A DNA stretch of 64,000 nucleotides from Plantactinospora mayteni (GCF_016862935.1 NZ_BONX01000024.1:1-64000); one strand, 5' to 3'. Counted from the stretch's first letter, positions 15,215-24,256 are shown. The notes: generated by a model from the sequence alone, not told the origin. Translations and numbers: made by a program.

Positions 15215-16510
15215 ATGCGGTTCTGGACTCGAGGTCGGGGGACGTCACGAAGGGTGTTGCTCGGCCTCGCCGGGGTGCTCGTCGCGGCGAGCGTGACGGC
15301 ATGTATCCCCGGGGACGAGGGCAACTCATCTGGCGGCGACAGCAAGACTGTCGAATGGTGGACGATCAACCTCCAGAAGAGCTACAAGGTGTACATCGAC
15401 GGGCTGATCAGCCAGTACGAGAGCCAGAACCCAGCCATCAAGATCAAGTGGGTCGACGTCCCGGCGACGGACATGCCCCAGAAGTTCCTGGCCGCGGTGT
15501 CCACCGGTAACCCGCCTGACGCGGTCAACCTCACATCGGCGCAGCTCGGTGCGTTCCGGCCCGCGCTGTCCGACCTCGGCGAGTTCTTCACCGACGAGGA
15601 CCTCAAGGCCTACCAGCCCAGCTTGGTGGACGCGCTGGAGGCGAACGGCGTCCAGTCCGGCATCCCCTGGTACCACGGCGGCGGACTGATCAGCTACTAC
15701 CGCAAGTCGGTGGTTGACAAGGTCGGGTTCACGGCCGACAAGGCACCCAAGACGTTCGACGAGGCGCTCGAACTCGCCCAGCAGATCAAGGACAAGACCG
15801 GCGTCTACGGCATGAACCTGCCGTTCGTGTTCACCATCCCGAGCTATTACGGCATCGAGGTGCTCAGCGCCGACAAGACCAAGGCGGCGTTCAACACCCC
15901 GCAGACGGTCGCAGTGCTCGAGAAGCTGAAGAAGTACTACGACTCGGGGGCCCTCGCCCCTGGCACCACCGAGAAGAACTGGCGCGAGTACCCGCAGTCG
16001 GTCCAGAACAAGCAGATCGCGATGGCGTCCGCCGACTTCGCCACCAGCCTCGTGGCGGTGGAGGAGAACGCGCCGGAGGTCTACCAGGACCTCGTCGTCG
16101 CGCCGGGCGTCCGTTCGCCGGAAGGCAAGTACCTGCTCAACGGCATGCAGACCTTCGTGATCCCGGCCAAGTCCGACAACAAGGCAGCCGCGGCCGACTG
16201 GCTCAAGTTCGTCACCGACGCGAAGAACGAAGTGGAGTTCTGCAAGCTGGTCGCGATCTTCCCAGGGACCGTCGACTCCTTGAACGACCCGTTCTTCACC
16301 GGGTCGAAGAGCGGCGCCCCTACGGACGTGGCGCGCCGGCTGGTGGCCAGCTCGGTGTCGGACGTCATCGACGTCACCTACGGGACCGAGCACGACGTCG
16401 AGCTGCAGGAGGCGCTGGAGGAACAGATCCGTGCGGTGCTGAGCGGAGCCAAGACGGCAAAGCAGGCGCTGGACGCTGCCGAGGCGGCCTGGAACGAGAC
16501 GCTCGGATGA
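15215..16510 (+). CDS. ABC sugar-binding lipoprotein (family 1 solute-binding protein)
   Basis: A 431-residue extracellular binding protein. The N-terminus has RRVLLGLAGVLVAA and the lipobox VTAC (Cys at about 29), so it is lipid-anchored. The mature part follows the pattern of family 1 sugar-binding proteins: VEWWTINLQ, LISQYESQNPAIKIKWVDVP, AVSTGNPPDAVNL, GIPWYHGGGLISYYRKSVVD, and a C-terminal AVLSGAKTAKQALDAAEAAW. It would hand an oligo- or monosaccharide to the two permeases encoded 9 kb away. The ATG after CGGAGGTGG was chosen; it opens a five-gene chain with overlaps. Sugar specificity cannot be read. Confidence 0.92.
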   Translation: MRFWTRGRGTSRRVLLGLAGVLVAASVTACIPGDEGNSSGGDSKTVEWWTINLQKSYKVYIDGLISQYESQNPAIKIKWVDVPATDMPQKFLAAVSTGNPPDAVNLTSAQLGAFRPALSDLGEFFTDEDLKAYQPSLVDALEANGVQSGIPWYHGGGLISYYRKSVVDKVGFTADKAPKTFDEALELAQQIKDKTGVYGMNLPFVFTIPSYYGIEVLSADKTKAAFNTPQTVAVLEKLKKYYDSGALAPGTTEKNWREYPQSVQNKQIAMASADFATSLVAVEENAPEVYQDLVVAPGVRSPEGKYLLNGMQTFVIPAKSDNKAAAADWLKFVTDAKNEVEFCKLVAIFPGTVDSLNDPFFTGSKSGAPTDVARRLVASSVSDVIDVTYGTEHDVELQEALEEQIRAVLSGAKTAKQALDAAEAAWNETLG

Positions 16511-17544
16511 CGTCCGGAACGCTCCGCGTCGGAGTCGTCGGCGCAGGAATCATGGCCAAGGGCAACGCGACCATGCTCGCGTCGCACCCCGCGGTCCGCC
16601 TCGCGGGCGTCGCGAGCCGGACCGTCGACGGAGCCCGTCGGTTCGCCGAGGAGGCAGGTGGCCTGCCGGTCTACGACGACTACGAGCAGCTGATCGGCTC
16701 GGGAGACATCGACGCGGTGGTGGTGACCACCCCCGACGACGTTCATGCCGACATCACCGTCGCGGCGGCGAAGGCTGGCCTACACGTGCTGGTGGAGAAG
16801 CCGTTCACGACGACCGTCGAGGATGCCGACCGAGCCGTGGCGGCGATCCGCGCCGCGGGTGTGGTGGCCATGTGCTTGTTCAACCACCGCTGGGTTCCGG
16901 CGTACGCGCAGGCTAAGGAGCTGCGCGGCACCCTGGGTGACGCGGTGGTCGGTTACGCCCGCAAGAACGACACGATCGACGTTCCGACTTCGATGATCGG
17001 GCCCTGGTCCGCCAGGACCACCTGCGCCTGGTTCCTGTCCAGCCACGACATCGACCTGATGACCTGGCTCATCGGCGCGCCGGTCGTCGAGGTCTTCGCG
17101 ACCGCCCGGACCGGTTTCTTGCACAGCAAGGGGTTCGACACTCCGGATGCCGTGCAGATCCAGGCCCGCTATGCCGGCGGCGCGGTCGCGACCTTCGAGT
17201 CCGCCTGGATCTACCCGTCGACCTTCCCGACGGTGGTGGACAGCTACGTCACCCTGGCCTGCGAGCGCGGGGTGATGCAGGTCGACCGGCAGAAGGAGAA
17301 CGTGGTCGTCGCGACCGAGGAGGCGTACAGCTACCCGCGCAACATGCTCCAGCGGATCCAGCACGGCGTCCCGGCGGGTGCCTACCGGGATGCCGTCCAC
17401 CACTTCGTCGACTGCGCCCTGACCGGCACCGAGCCGCTGATCAGCATCGAGAGTTCGCGTGACGTCACCGCGGTGCTGGCCGCCGCGCACGAGTCCATCC
17501 GGACCCGTACGCCGCAGCCGGTCCGCGCGTTGGGTGCCGCCTGA
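16507..17544 (+). CDS. Gfo/Idh/MocA-family dehydrogenase (paralogue 1)
   Basis: A 345-residue NAD(P)-dependent oxidoreductase. The Rossmann part has VGVVGAGIMAKGN near residue 8, VVTTPDDVHAD, and the signature VLVEKPFTTT at about 95-104, including the catalytic-type Lys-Pro. The C-terminal part has GYARKNDTIDVPT and SSHDIDLMTWLIG, where the His is a usual catalytic residue. It resembles the second dehydrogenase of this cluster along its length (shared GYARK-DTIDVPT, TTCAWFLS-HDIDL, DTPDAV-IQAR, VDRQKE). It probably oxidises a sugar or uronic-acid intermediate. Overlaps the binding-protein gene by 4 nt (ATGA). Confidence 0.9.
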   Translation: MTSGTLRVGVVGAGIMAKGNATMLASHPAVRLAGVASRTVDGARRFAEEAGGLPVYDDYEQLIGSGDIDAVVVTTPDDVHADITVAAAKAGLHVLVEKPFTTTVEDADRAVAAIRAAGVVAMCLFNHRWVPAYAQAKELRGTLGDAVVGYARKNDTIDVPTSMIGPWSARTTCAWFLSSHDIDLMTWLIGAPVVEVFATARTGFLHSKGFDTPDAVQIQARYAGGAVATFESAWIYPSTFPTVVDSYVTLACERGVMQVDRQKENVVVATEEAYSYPRNMLQRIQHGVPAGAYRDAVHHFVDCALTGTEPLISIESSRDVTAVLAAAHESIRTRTPQPVRALGAA

Positions 17545-17545
17545 C

Positions 17546-18325
17546 ATGGACGGGCCGAGTACTGAACTGGGAAGACGAGTACGGCTGACCGACGTCTCCG
17601 TGGCGCTCGGTCGGCACCCGCGGGCAGCAGCCGGGTCGGTGGCCGTCAAGCAGCTACTGGCCATGATGGACGGTTTCGGGATCGCGACCGCCGTGGTGTC
17701 GAACCTGGCCTCGCGGTGGCACGCACCGGCAGCGGGGAACCGGGAACTGGTCGAGATGCTCGACGGCGTCGATCGGCTGCATGCCTGCTGGACCGTATTG
17801 CCGGACGTGTGCGGGGAGATCGGCGCCGCTGACGAGTTCGTCGAGCGGGCACGTACGGCCGGGGTGGTCGCGGTGCGGGCCTTTCCCGCCGACCACCGCT
17901 ACCGGCTTGACGGGCCGGACCTGACCGACCTGCACGGCGCGCTGGTGCGGGCGCGGCTGCCGCTGCTGGTGGAGGCGTCGCAGACCTCCTGGGAGGCGGT
18001 GGAGGCAGTGGCGCACCGGTTCGATGGACACACCCTGGTGATCGGTGATGTCGGTTACCGGTCGCTGCGCACGGTGGCCGGAGTGCTGTCGCGGTGCGAC
18101 AACGTCTACCTCGACATCAGCTACCTGGCGTCGCACTGCGGACTCGAGTGGCTGGTTGGCAGGTTCGGGGCCGGCCGCTTCCTGTTCGGCACGGGCTCGC
18201 CGCTGCGTGACCCGGCCGAGGTGGTGACCCGGCTGCTGTGGTCCGAACTCGACGACGACGCCGTGACGCAGATCGGCAGCGGGACCGCCGGCCGGCTGTT
18301 CCGGACGGAACGGAAACCCTCATGA
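17546..18325 (+). CDS. Amidohydrolase-like TIM-barrel protein lacking metal ligands
   Basis: A 259-residue protein with the overall layout of amidohydrolase-2 (PF04909-type) enzymes and similar to its downstream neighbour. However, the usual D-x-H-x-H-x-G is replaced by TDVSVALGRHP near residue 14, the Lys/His segment by RAFPADHRYRLD, and the final GSDFP by FGTGSPLRDP. The metal centre therefore looks lost, suggesting a pseudoenzyme, scaffold or a metal-independent lyase. ATG is 1 nt after the dehydrogenase stop; the stop overlaps the next gene by 4 nt. Strict co-translation with the intact homologue suggests a heteromer (inference). Confidence 0.8.
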   Translation: MDGPSTELGRRVRLTDVSVALGRHPRAAAGSVAVKQLLAMMDGFGIATAVVSNLASRWHAPAAGNRELVEMLDGVDRLHACWTVLPDVCGEIGAADEFVERARTAGVVAVRAFPADHRYRLDGPDLTDLHGALVRARLPLLVEASQTSWEAVEAVAHRFDGHTLVIGDVGYRSLRTVAGVLSRCDNVYLDISYLASHCGLEWLVGRFGAGRFLFGTGSPLRDPAEVVTRLLWSELDDDAVTQIGSGTAGRLFRTERKPS

Positions 18326-19158
18326 GCCTTGCGGCGGACCTCGAAACCGCGGTATTCGACCGGGTCCCGCAGCGTGCGGTGTCCATCGTCGACGCGCACG
18401 CCCACGTCGGGCCATACAGCGAGTTCTTCATACCGCAGTGCGAGCCGGCCGACCTGGTCCGCGTGATGGACCGCTGCGGTGTCGACCGGGCCGTACTCTC
18501 CAGCCATCTCGCCATCCAGCTCGACGCCCGCAGCGGCAACGAGGCCACCGCGGCGGCGGTGGCGGCACATCCCGACCAACTCGCGGGCTACCTCGTCGTC
18601 AACCCGTGGCAGAATCCGGCCGAGGAACTGGCCCGCTGGGGGGATGACCCACGGTTCGTGGGTGTCAAGCTGCATCCGGACCTGCACGCGTACCCGCTCA
18701 CCGGGTCGCGCTATGCCCCGGTGTGGGAGTTCGCGGAACGATCCGGTTGCCTGGTACTGACCCACACCTGGACCGGTTCCCCGTTCGACGATCCGAAGCA
18801 CCTCGGGATGGTGGCGGACCGGCATCCCGAGGTGGTGCTGCTGGCCGGGCACGCCGGGGCCCTACCCGAGGGGTTCGACCAGGCGATCGAGGTGGCAGCC
18901 GCACATCCGCGGGTGTTGCTGGAGATCTGTGGTTCGTACCACTCGGGGGCCACGATCACCCGGATGGTGCGCGCCCTCGGGGCATCGAAGGTGGTGTTCG
19001 GGTCGGACTTCCCGTTCATCGATCTTCGCTACTCGTTGGGCCGCCTGATCTTCGCCGATCTTGACACCGAGGACCGCATCGCCGTCCTCGGCGGCAATGC
19101 CTCGCGCCTCTTCGCCTGGCGAGGCCGTCCGCCCGCCGATGACCGCCCGACCGGATGA
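18322..19158 (+). CDS. Amidohydrolase family 2 (TIM-barrel) enzyme
   Basis: A 278-residue metal-dependent hydrolase or lactonase/decarboxylase-type enzyme. Metal and substrate motifs are intact: DAHAHVGPY near residue 26, GVKLHPDLHAY, LTHTWTGSP, LLAGHAGALPEG and FGSDFPFIDLRYS. Relatives open lactones, hydrolyse C-C or C-N bonds, or act as decarboxylases, so the reaction is not settled. It sits between its degenerate homologue (4-nt overlap) and the aminotransferase, fitting a short catabolic chain: oxidation, ring or amide opening, transamination. Confidence 0.88.
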   Translation: MSLAADLETAVFDRVPQRAVSIVDAHAHVGPYSEFFIPQCEPADLVRVMDRCGVDRAVLSSHLAIQLDARSGNEATAAAVAAHPDQLAGYLVVNPWQNPAEELARWGDDPRFVGVKLHPDLHAYPLTGSRYAPVWEFAERSGCLVLTHTWTGSPFDDPKHLGMVADRHPEVVLLAGHAGALPEGFDQAIEVAAAHPRVLLEICGSYHSGATITRMVRALGASKVVFGSDFPFIDLRYSLGRLIFADLDTEDRIAVLGGNASRLFAWRGRPPADDRPTG

Positions 19159-19170
19159 GGAGTCGTGCCG

Positions 19171-20472
19171 ATGGCAAGGAAGCTGACTACCAGTGCCGCG
19201 CTGTTCGAGTCCGCCAAGCAGGTCATCGCCGGCGGGGTGTCCAGCGATGCGCGGCGGTCCCCCGGCGTACCACTCTATGTCGACCACGCCTCGGGGTCCC
19301 GGCTGTGGGACGTTGATGGCAATAGCTACCTCGACTATGTCCTGGGGCAGGGACCTGCGGTGCTCGGGCACTGTGCGCCCGAGGTGGTGGCCGCGGTGGT
19401 GGATCAGGTTGGCCGCGGAATCTCCTACGCGGCGCAGCACCGCCTCGAGGTCGAGGTCGCCGAACGACTGTGTCGGATGGTCCCGTCGGCCGAGCTGGTG
19501 AGGTTCAACAGCGTCGGCTCCGAGGCGGTGCACGGCGCACTCCGGCTGGCCCGCGCCTTCACCGGACGTGCGAAGGTGCTGAAGTTCGAGGGGCACTACC
19601 ACGGCTGGTTCGACCCGGTGCTGTACAGCCTGCACCCTGACCTGGAGCAAGCCGGCCCGGTCGAGGAGCCGGTCCCCGTGCCGGGGAGCCCTGGCCAGCC
19701 GAGTTCGGCCGAGGGTGACGTGGTTGTGGTCACCTGGAACGACGTCGAAGCCGTGCGCGCGGCACTGGAGAAGCACCGGGGCGAGATCGCCGCGGTAATC
19801 ATGGAACCGATCCTCTGCAACACCGGTGCGATCGTGCCCTTGCCCGGCTATCTCGAAGGTGTGCGGGATCTCTGCGACGAGCACGGCGCATTACTCATTT
19901 TCGACGAGATCATCACCGGGTTCCGGGTGGCACCCGGTGGTGCCCAGGAACGCCTCGGCGCGCTGCCCGACCTCGCGACGTTCGGCAAGGCGATGGCCGG
20001 CGGTATGCAGGTCTCCGCGCTGGCCGGCCGCGCCTCCGTGATGGAGACCATCGCGTCCGGGCGGGTGGCACACGCCGGCACCTTCAACTCCCACCCGGTT
20101 GCGATGGCCGCGGCAAACGCGACCCTGACGGTGCTGGACGAGGAGCGCGACGACCGTTACGGCCTGCTGTACCGCCAGGGTGAACGCCTGATGGAAGGGC
20201 TGCGGGAGGCCGCCCGCCAGGCCGGCGTCCAGATGCTGGTGGACGGCCTCGGACCAGTCTTCCAAACCTACTTCACCAGCCAGGAGTCGGTGCGCGACTA
20301 CCGCGACTTCGCCCGTACCGACCGGCAGACGGCAGCCAGGTTCCACGCCGGGCTACAGGACCGGGGGATCAACATCGTCCCCCGCGGCCTCTGGCTGATG
20401 TCGACCGCACACACCGACGCCGACATCGAGGCGACGATCCAGGCCGCTACCGAAACACTGCACGCCATGTGA
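19171..20472 (+). CDS. Class III aminotransferase (HemL-like)
   Basis: A 433-residue PLP enzyme of the glutamate-1-semialdehyde aminomutase/aminotransferase type. Seen: GGVSSDARRSPGVPLYVDHA at the N-terminus, FNSVGSEAVHGALRLARAFT, HYHGWFDPV, LIFDEIITGFRVAPGGAQ with the PLP-ring Asp, and FGKAMAGGMQ with the Schiff-base Lys. It is too divergent and out of context for haem synthesis; more likely it adds or removes an amino group on a sugar or keto-acid intermediate of this cluster. The ATG 8 nt after AGGAG is preferred over a GTG 6 nt upstream. Confidence 0.9.
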   Translation: MARKLTTSAALFESAKQVIAGGVSSDARRSPGVPLYVDHASGSRLWDVDGNSYLDYVLGQGPAVLGHCAPEVVAAVVDQVGRGISYAAQHRLEVEVAERLCRMVPSAELVRFNSVGSEAVHGALRLARAFTGRAKVLKFEGHYHGWFDPVLYSLHPDLEQAGPVEEPVPVPGSPGQPSSAEGDVVVVTWNDVEAVRAALEKHRGEIAAVIMEPILCNTGAIVPLPGYLEGVRDLCDEHGALLIFDEIITGFRVAPGGAQERLGALPDLATFGKAMAGGMQVSALAGRASVMETIASGRVAHAGTFNSHPVAMAAANATLTVLDEERDDRYGLLYRQGERLMEGLREAARQAGVQMLVDGLGPVFQTYFTSQESVRDYRDFARTDRQTAARFHAGLQDRGINIVPRGLWLMSTAHTDADIEATIQAATETLHAM

Positions 20473-20513
20473 ATCCGGTACTTCCACGCCCCCCTGTAGC
20501 TGGAGGTCACACC

Positions 20514-22157
20514 ATGCCCGACTTCGTCCCCGCTCTCCGCTCAGCTGCCGCGTCGCGTCGCGACCTCCTGCGCCTGAGCGGCCTGGCGGCCGCTGGCACA
20601 CTGGTCGGTGTCGGCCTGGCGCCGCCAGCGGCCCGTGCCGACGGCGGCAGCGGTTACACCGCACGGCAGACGTTCGACGACTGGGACCGGCTGTTCCAGG
20701 CCGGGTCACCGGGCCAACCGGACCAGCCCAACGACAACACCAACGCCGACGGCAGGTCCGGCATGCTGGCGTGGAGCCAGTCGTATGTGCTGCTCGGCCT
20801 GGTCCGGATGTACGAGACGTACAAGGACACCTACTACCTGGACCGGCTGATCGAGAACATCGATCAGGTGTTGTCGGTCCGCGACAGCGAGCGCGGCGTC
20901 AGCGACTACCGAGGTCTGTCGTTGCCGGCCTGGCGGGCCGACTATCCCTACACGGTCGGGTTCACCACTCTCCGCGACAGCGAGGGACGGCCGACACTTG
21001 AGGTCCGTTCCGCGCTGACCTACGCCAACGACGTCACCGTGACGGTGTTGGCGGGGACCCGGCCGGACACCTTCACCCTGGAGGTCGTGAACGCCCAGTC
21101 CAACCGCACCGCGACCATCGCAGATCTGACCATGGACCCGACCAGCGGCGACTACGCGGTGCTCCGGTTCTACCAGTCCTCGATCGGCCCACTGATGTGG
21201 ACCGTACGCGATGTCCGGGAGTCCCCGACGGCCGCCGGGAACCCCGCGCCCGGATCGTTCCCGATGCTGTCAAAGCCGGTGATCTTCGCCGTGCACACCG
21301 GGATGATCACCTACCCCATCGCATCCTTCGTCCGGATCGTCCGGCAGTCACCGTCGCTGCTCAAGAACCGGCGCTACCGCGCGAAGGCCGCGGAGTACCT
21401 GGACGCGGTGCGGGCCGCGGTCGCGGTGCACGACTGGGAGTACCGGGAGAACGACAACGGCGAGGGCTACCTGATCTGGCCGAAGGGCCAGCCGCTGGCC
21501 TGGGACGGCTGCGAGCAGCCGATCAACCAGTCGTTGGCGCTCGGCCAGACGCTGGTCGAGTTGGCCATCACCACCGGTAACCCGGCGTATCGCAACAAGG
21601 TGAAGGCGATGGCGAAGATGTTCGCCCGACAGCTCACCGTCGACGCCGGCGGCGCGTACACGTGGCACTACTGGCCGACCGGTGGTCACGTCTACGAGGG
21701 ATTCACCAGGACCGGATCGCCGGACACCGACATCTCCCTCTTCACCCCCGAGCCGGTTGGCGGCCGAGGCTACAAGCAGTTCGAGGACATCAGTCACGGT
21801 GCGATCGGCGTCGAGTTCGCCGTCCGGGCATTCCGGGCCAAGCTCGGCTTCTCCGGGCTCGACATGACCCGGTTCGCCCGCACGTTCACGCAGAACGTGG
21901 CGACGACCGACGACACGGGTCAGCCGGCCACCCGTACCACCGTGGCCGGCACCGGACTGGGCGCCGCCTCGGTGGCCCAGCAGGTGCCGCGCTGGATGCA
22001 GGCGACGCCCTGGGACGCGGGGGTGCACGCTCACTCGCTGGCGTTGTACAACCGGTACCAGCCGACACCTGAGCAGGACGGCGCACAGGCGATCGGCTTC
22101 GGGTGGCTGCTCGCGAACGTCGCCTACCTGAACTGGGGCGCCAAGTACAGCGCCTGA
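20514..22157 (+). CDS. Tat-exported protein with alpha-toroid-like fold, probable glycan-active
   Basis: A 547-residue exported protein. The signal peptide has the Tat motif SRRDLLRLSGLAAAG and a cleavage region ARADGG near residue 43. The mature part is rich in Trp/Tyr and in paired helices (AWSQSYVLLGLVRMYETYKD, NQSLALGQTLVELAITTG, AKMFARQLTVDAGGAYTWHYW), which suggests an alpha/alpha toroid as in polysaccharide lyases, uronate epimerases or unsaturated glucuronyl hydrolases; between these lies a beta-rich insert. I cannot assign a family. Its place at the end of the uptake/catabolism chain suggests extracellular processing of the cluster's glycan substrate. TGGAGG precedes the ATG. Confidence 0.75.
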   Translation: MPDFVPALRSAAASRRDLLRLSGLAAAGTLVGVGLAPPAARADGGSGYTARQTFDDWDRLFQAGSPGQPDQPNDNTNADGRSGMLAWSQSYVLLGLVRMYETYKDTYYLDRLIENIDQVLSVRDSERGVSDYRGLSLPAWRADYPYTVGFTTLRDSEGRPTLEVRSALTYANDVTVTVLAGTRPDTFTLEVVNAQSNRTATIADLTMDPTSGDYAVLRFYQSSIGPLMWTVRDVRESPTAAGNPAPGSFPMLSKPVIFAVHTGMITYPIASFVRIVRQSPSLLKNRRYRAKAAEYLDAVRAAVAVHDWEYRENDNGEGYLIWPKGQPLAWDGCEQPINQSLALGQTLVELAITTGNPAYRNKVKAMAKMFARQLTVDAGGAYTWHYWPTGGHVYEGFTRTGSPDTDISLFTPEPVGGRGYKQFEDISHGAIGVEFAVRAFRAKLGFSGLDMTRFARTFTQNVATTDDTGQPATRTTVAGTGLGAASVAQQVPRWMQATPWDAGVHAHSLALYNRYQPTPEQDGAQAIGFGWLLANVAYLNWGAKYSA

Positions 22158-22167
22158 CCGCGACGGC

Positions 22168-22202
22168 GGCCGTGGCACCGGCGGAGATCCGGTGCCACGG
22201 CC
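22168..22202. terminator. Bidirectional hairpin terminator
   Basis: Perfect 14-bp stem (GGCCGTGGCACCGG with its complement) around a 7-nt loop, between the convergent Tat-protein gene and the second dehydrogenase gene; CCCCTT follows on the plus strand. Confidence 0.75.
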
Positions 22203-22225
22203 CCTTCGTGCCCGATGCTGGTGGA

Positions 22226-23284
22226 TCAGCGGGCCGGCGCCACGTCGTCGAGCCGGACCGAGCCGCCGGTGTCGATCGCGCGGTGCGCGGCTGCCAGGAC
22301 GGCGGTCACCTGCCGGGAACTCTCGATGCTGACCAGTGGTTCCCGGCCGGTCCGGACGCACTCGACGAAGTGCTCCACCGCGAACGGGTACGAGCCGCGC
22401 AGCACGCCGTGGATGTCTCCCTCGATCATCGTGCGCGGGTAGCTGAAGCTGTCGGGGGTTGCCGCGAGAATCCCCTCCTTCTGCCGGTCGACGTGGATGG
22501 TGCCACCCTCGGCCACGATGCTGAGATAGCTGTCGATCATGGTGGGGAACGTCTCGGGATTGACCCAGCCGGACTCGAACGTGGCCACCGCGCCGCTGTC
22601 GAAGCGGGCCTGGATGACCACCGCGTCCGGGGTGTCGATGCCCCGCCCGGCGAGCAGGCCCCGCCGGGCCACCGCGCTGACCTGCTCCACCTCGCTGTCG
22701 AACAGCCAGCTCACCAGGTCGATGTCGTGTCCGGAGAGGAACCAGGCGCAGGTGGTCCTTTCGGCCCACTTCAGCATCCGGGTGGGTACGTCGATGGTGT
22801 CGTGCTTACGGGCGTACCCGCAGACCGCAGGGCCCATATCGGCGAGCAACTGCTTGGCTTTCGCATTCGGGGGCAGCCACCGGTGGTTGTACAGGCACAT
22901 CGCCCGGACTCCCGCGGCTCGCACGGCGGCCACCATCCGGTCCGCGTCGGCGACCGATGTCGCCAGCGGCTTCTCGATCAGGACGTGCAGCCCTGCCGCT
23001 GCCGCCGCCACGGTCGGCTCCGCATGCAGGTGGTCGGGCGTCATCACCGCGATGGCGTCACAGCGACCGGACGCGATCATCTCGTCGACGTCCTCGTACC
23101 CGGTCACCGGCTCACCACTCAGCTTCTCCAGCTCGATGGCCAACCGGGTGGCGCTGTCGCGGGTACGGCTGCTGACGGCGGTCACGACGGAGTTCGGATA
23201 CTGAGCCAGCACCTTGCCGGTCAGGGCCGCCATCGCACCGGTTCCCACCAGCCCGAACCGGACCGGCCGGGTGGTCGTGGCCAT
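22226..23284 (-). CDS. Gfo/Idh/MocA-family dehydrogenase (paralogue 2)
   Basis: A 352-residue oxidoreductase. Rossmann motif FGLVGTGAMAALTG near residue 10, VMTPDHLHAEP, signature VLIEKPLATSV, and catalytic-type LSGHDIDLVSWLF. It is a clear paralogue of the plus-strand dehydrogenase of this cluster, with shared blocks GYARK-DTIDVPT and TTCAWFLS-HDIDL, so the two may act on successive or epimeric intermediates, or one may reverse the other. ATG follows GAGGAG; a GTG 12 nt upstream is an alternative. It is transcribed with the fumarylacetoacetate-hydrolase-family gene upstream of it (34 bp gap). Confidence 0.9.
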   Translation of the reverse strand: MATTTRPVRFGLVGTGAMAALTGKVLAQYPNSVVTAVSSRTRDSATRLAIELEKLSGEPVTGYEDVDEMIASGRCDAIAVMTPDHLHAEPTVAAAAAGLHVLIEKPLATSVADADRMVAAVRAAGVRAMCLYNHRWLPPNAKAKQLLADMGPAVCGYARKHDTIDVPTRMLKWAERTTCAWFLSGHDIDLVSWLFDSEVEQVSAVARRGLLAGRGIDTPDAVVIQARFDSGAVATFESGWVNPETFPTMIDSYLSIVAEGGTIHVDRQKEGILAATPDSFSYPRTMIEGDIHGVLRGSYPFAVEHFVECVRTGREPLVSIESSRQVTAVLAAAHRAIDTGGSVRLDDVAPAR

Positions 23285-23318
23285 GATGCTCCTCACTGCC
23301 GTGTTAGCCGGTGCCGGG

Positions 23319-24185
23319 TCAGCTGAACCGGACGTCGTTCTGTAGCGTGCCGAGCCGGTCGATCGTCGCGCGCATCACGTCACCGTCGACGAGAGGTGCC
23401 AGGCCCGCGGTCGTGCCGGTGGCGATCACGTCGCCGGGCAGCAGCGTCATGCCGTTGGAGAGATCGGCGATCAGTCGCGGCAGCCCGTACACCATTTGGG
23501 CGGTGTTCGCCCGCTGCCGGACCGTGCCGCCGACCTCGAGCCGCATCTCCAGCGCCGACGGGTCGCCCACCTCGTCCGGAGTGACCAGGTACGGCCCCAG
23601 CGGAGCGAAGGTGTCGAACCCTTTGAACTGATCCCACGGCACGTTACGGGCGATGTTCACCAACTGCAGGTCCCGCGCGGTCATGTCGTTGATCACGGTG
23701 TAGCCGGCGACGGCCTCGGTCCACCGCTCGGCGGGCAGATCGCGCGTTGTGGTGCCGATGACCACCGCCAGCTCGATTTCGTGCTCGAGGTGCCGGGTCC
23801 GCCGTGGCGCGACCACCGTCGTGCGATGGCCGGTCAGCGCGGACGGGGGCTTGAAGAACAGCACCGGCTCGGGGGGCACGTCGAGGTTGCTCTCCTCGGC
23901 ATGGTCCCGATAGTTCAGCGCCAGGCAGCAGATCTTCGTACAGGTCGCCACCGGCGGCTCGAAAAGCACCTCAGCAACGCTCAGCAGATCCCCGGCCGAG
24001 GTCGAGGCGGCGAGCGCGGCGATGTCCTCGGCGAGCGACTCGCGGCCGGTTCGCGCCAGCAGGGCGACCGGATCGGCGTTGCCGCTGTCGTCCAGCGACG
24101 CGAGCGGAAGCAGCCGGTCGTCGGGCGTCCGATACACCAGCTCCACGTCGCGGTCGGCTGCCCTGCGGACACGGGCAAACTGCAC
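23319..24185 (-). CDS. Fumarylacetoacetate hydrolase (FAH) family enzyme
   Basis: A 288-residue member of the FAH superfamily. The metal-binding and catalytic pattern is clear: LNYRDHAEES, EPVLFFKPPSAL, HEIELAVVIG (two acidic metal ligands), GYTVINDMTARDLQ, GFDTFAPLGPYLVT and LLPGDVIATGTTAG near the end. Members hydrolyse acylpyruvates, decarboxylate or dehydrate keto-acid sugars (for example keto-deoxy-sugar-acid catabolism). Here it probably handles a 2-keto-3-deoxy-type intermediate. The GTG start lies 6 nt after AGGAGG. It is divergent from the permease genes across a 160-bp control region. Confidence 0.9.
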   Translation of the reverse strand: MQFARVRRAADRDVELVYRTPDDRLLPLASLDDSGNADPVALLARTGRESLAEDIAALAASTSAGDLLSVAEVLFEPPVATCTKICCLALNYRDHAEESNLDVPPEPVLFFKPPSALTGHRTTVVAPRRTRHLEHEIELAVVIGTTTRDLPAERWTEAVAGYTVINDMTARDLQLVNIARNVPWDQFKGFDTFAPLGPYLVTPDEVGDPSALEMRLEVGGTVRQRANTAQMVYGLPRLIADLSNGMTLLPGDVIATGTTAGLAPLVDGDVMRATIDRLGTLQNDVRFS

Positions 24186-24256
24186 AATCGCCTCCTCATG
24201 CGGTCCTCCGGCAATGACGTGACCACTCTTGCACCCGATCGTCGCGCTGCCTAGAC

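Noticed and set aside
19171-20472. Assignment of the class III aminotransferase to haem synthesis (hemL)
   Set aside because: Context is a sugar cluster and the fold is shared by many transaminases; no other haem gene is near.
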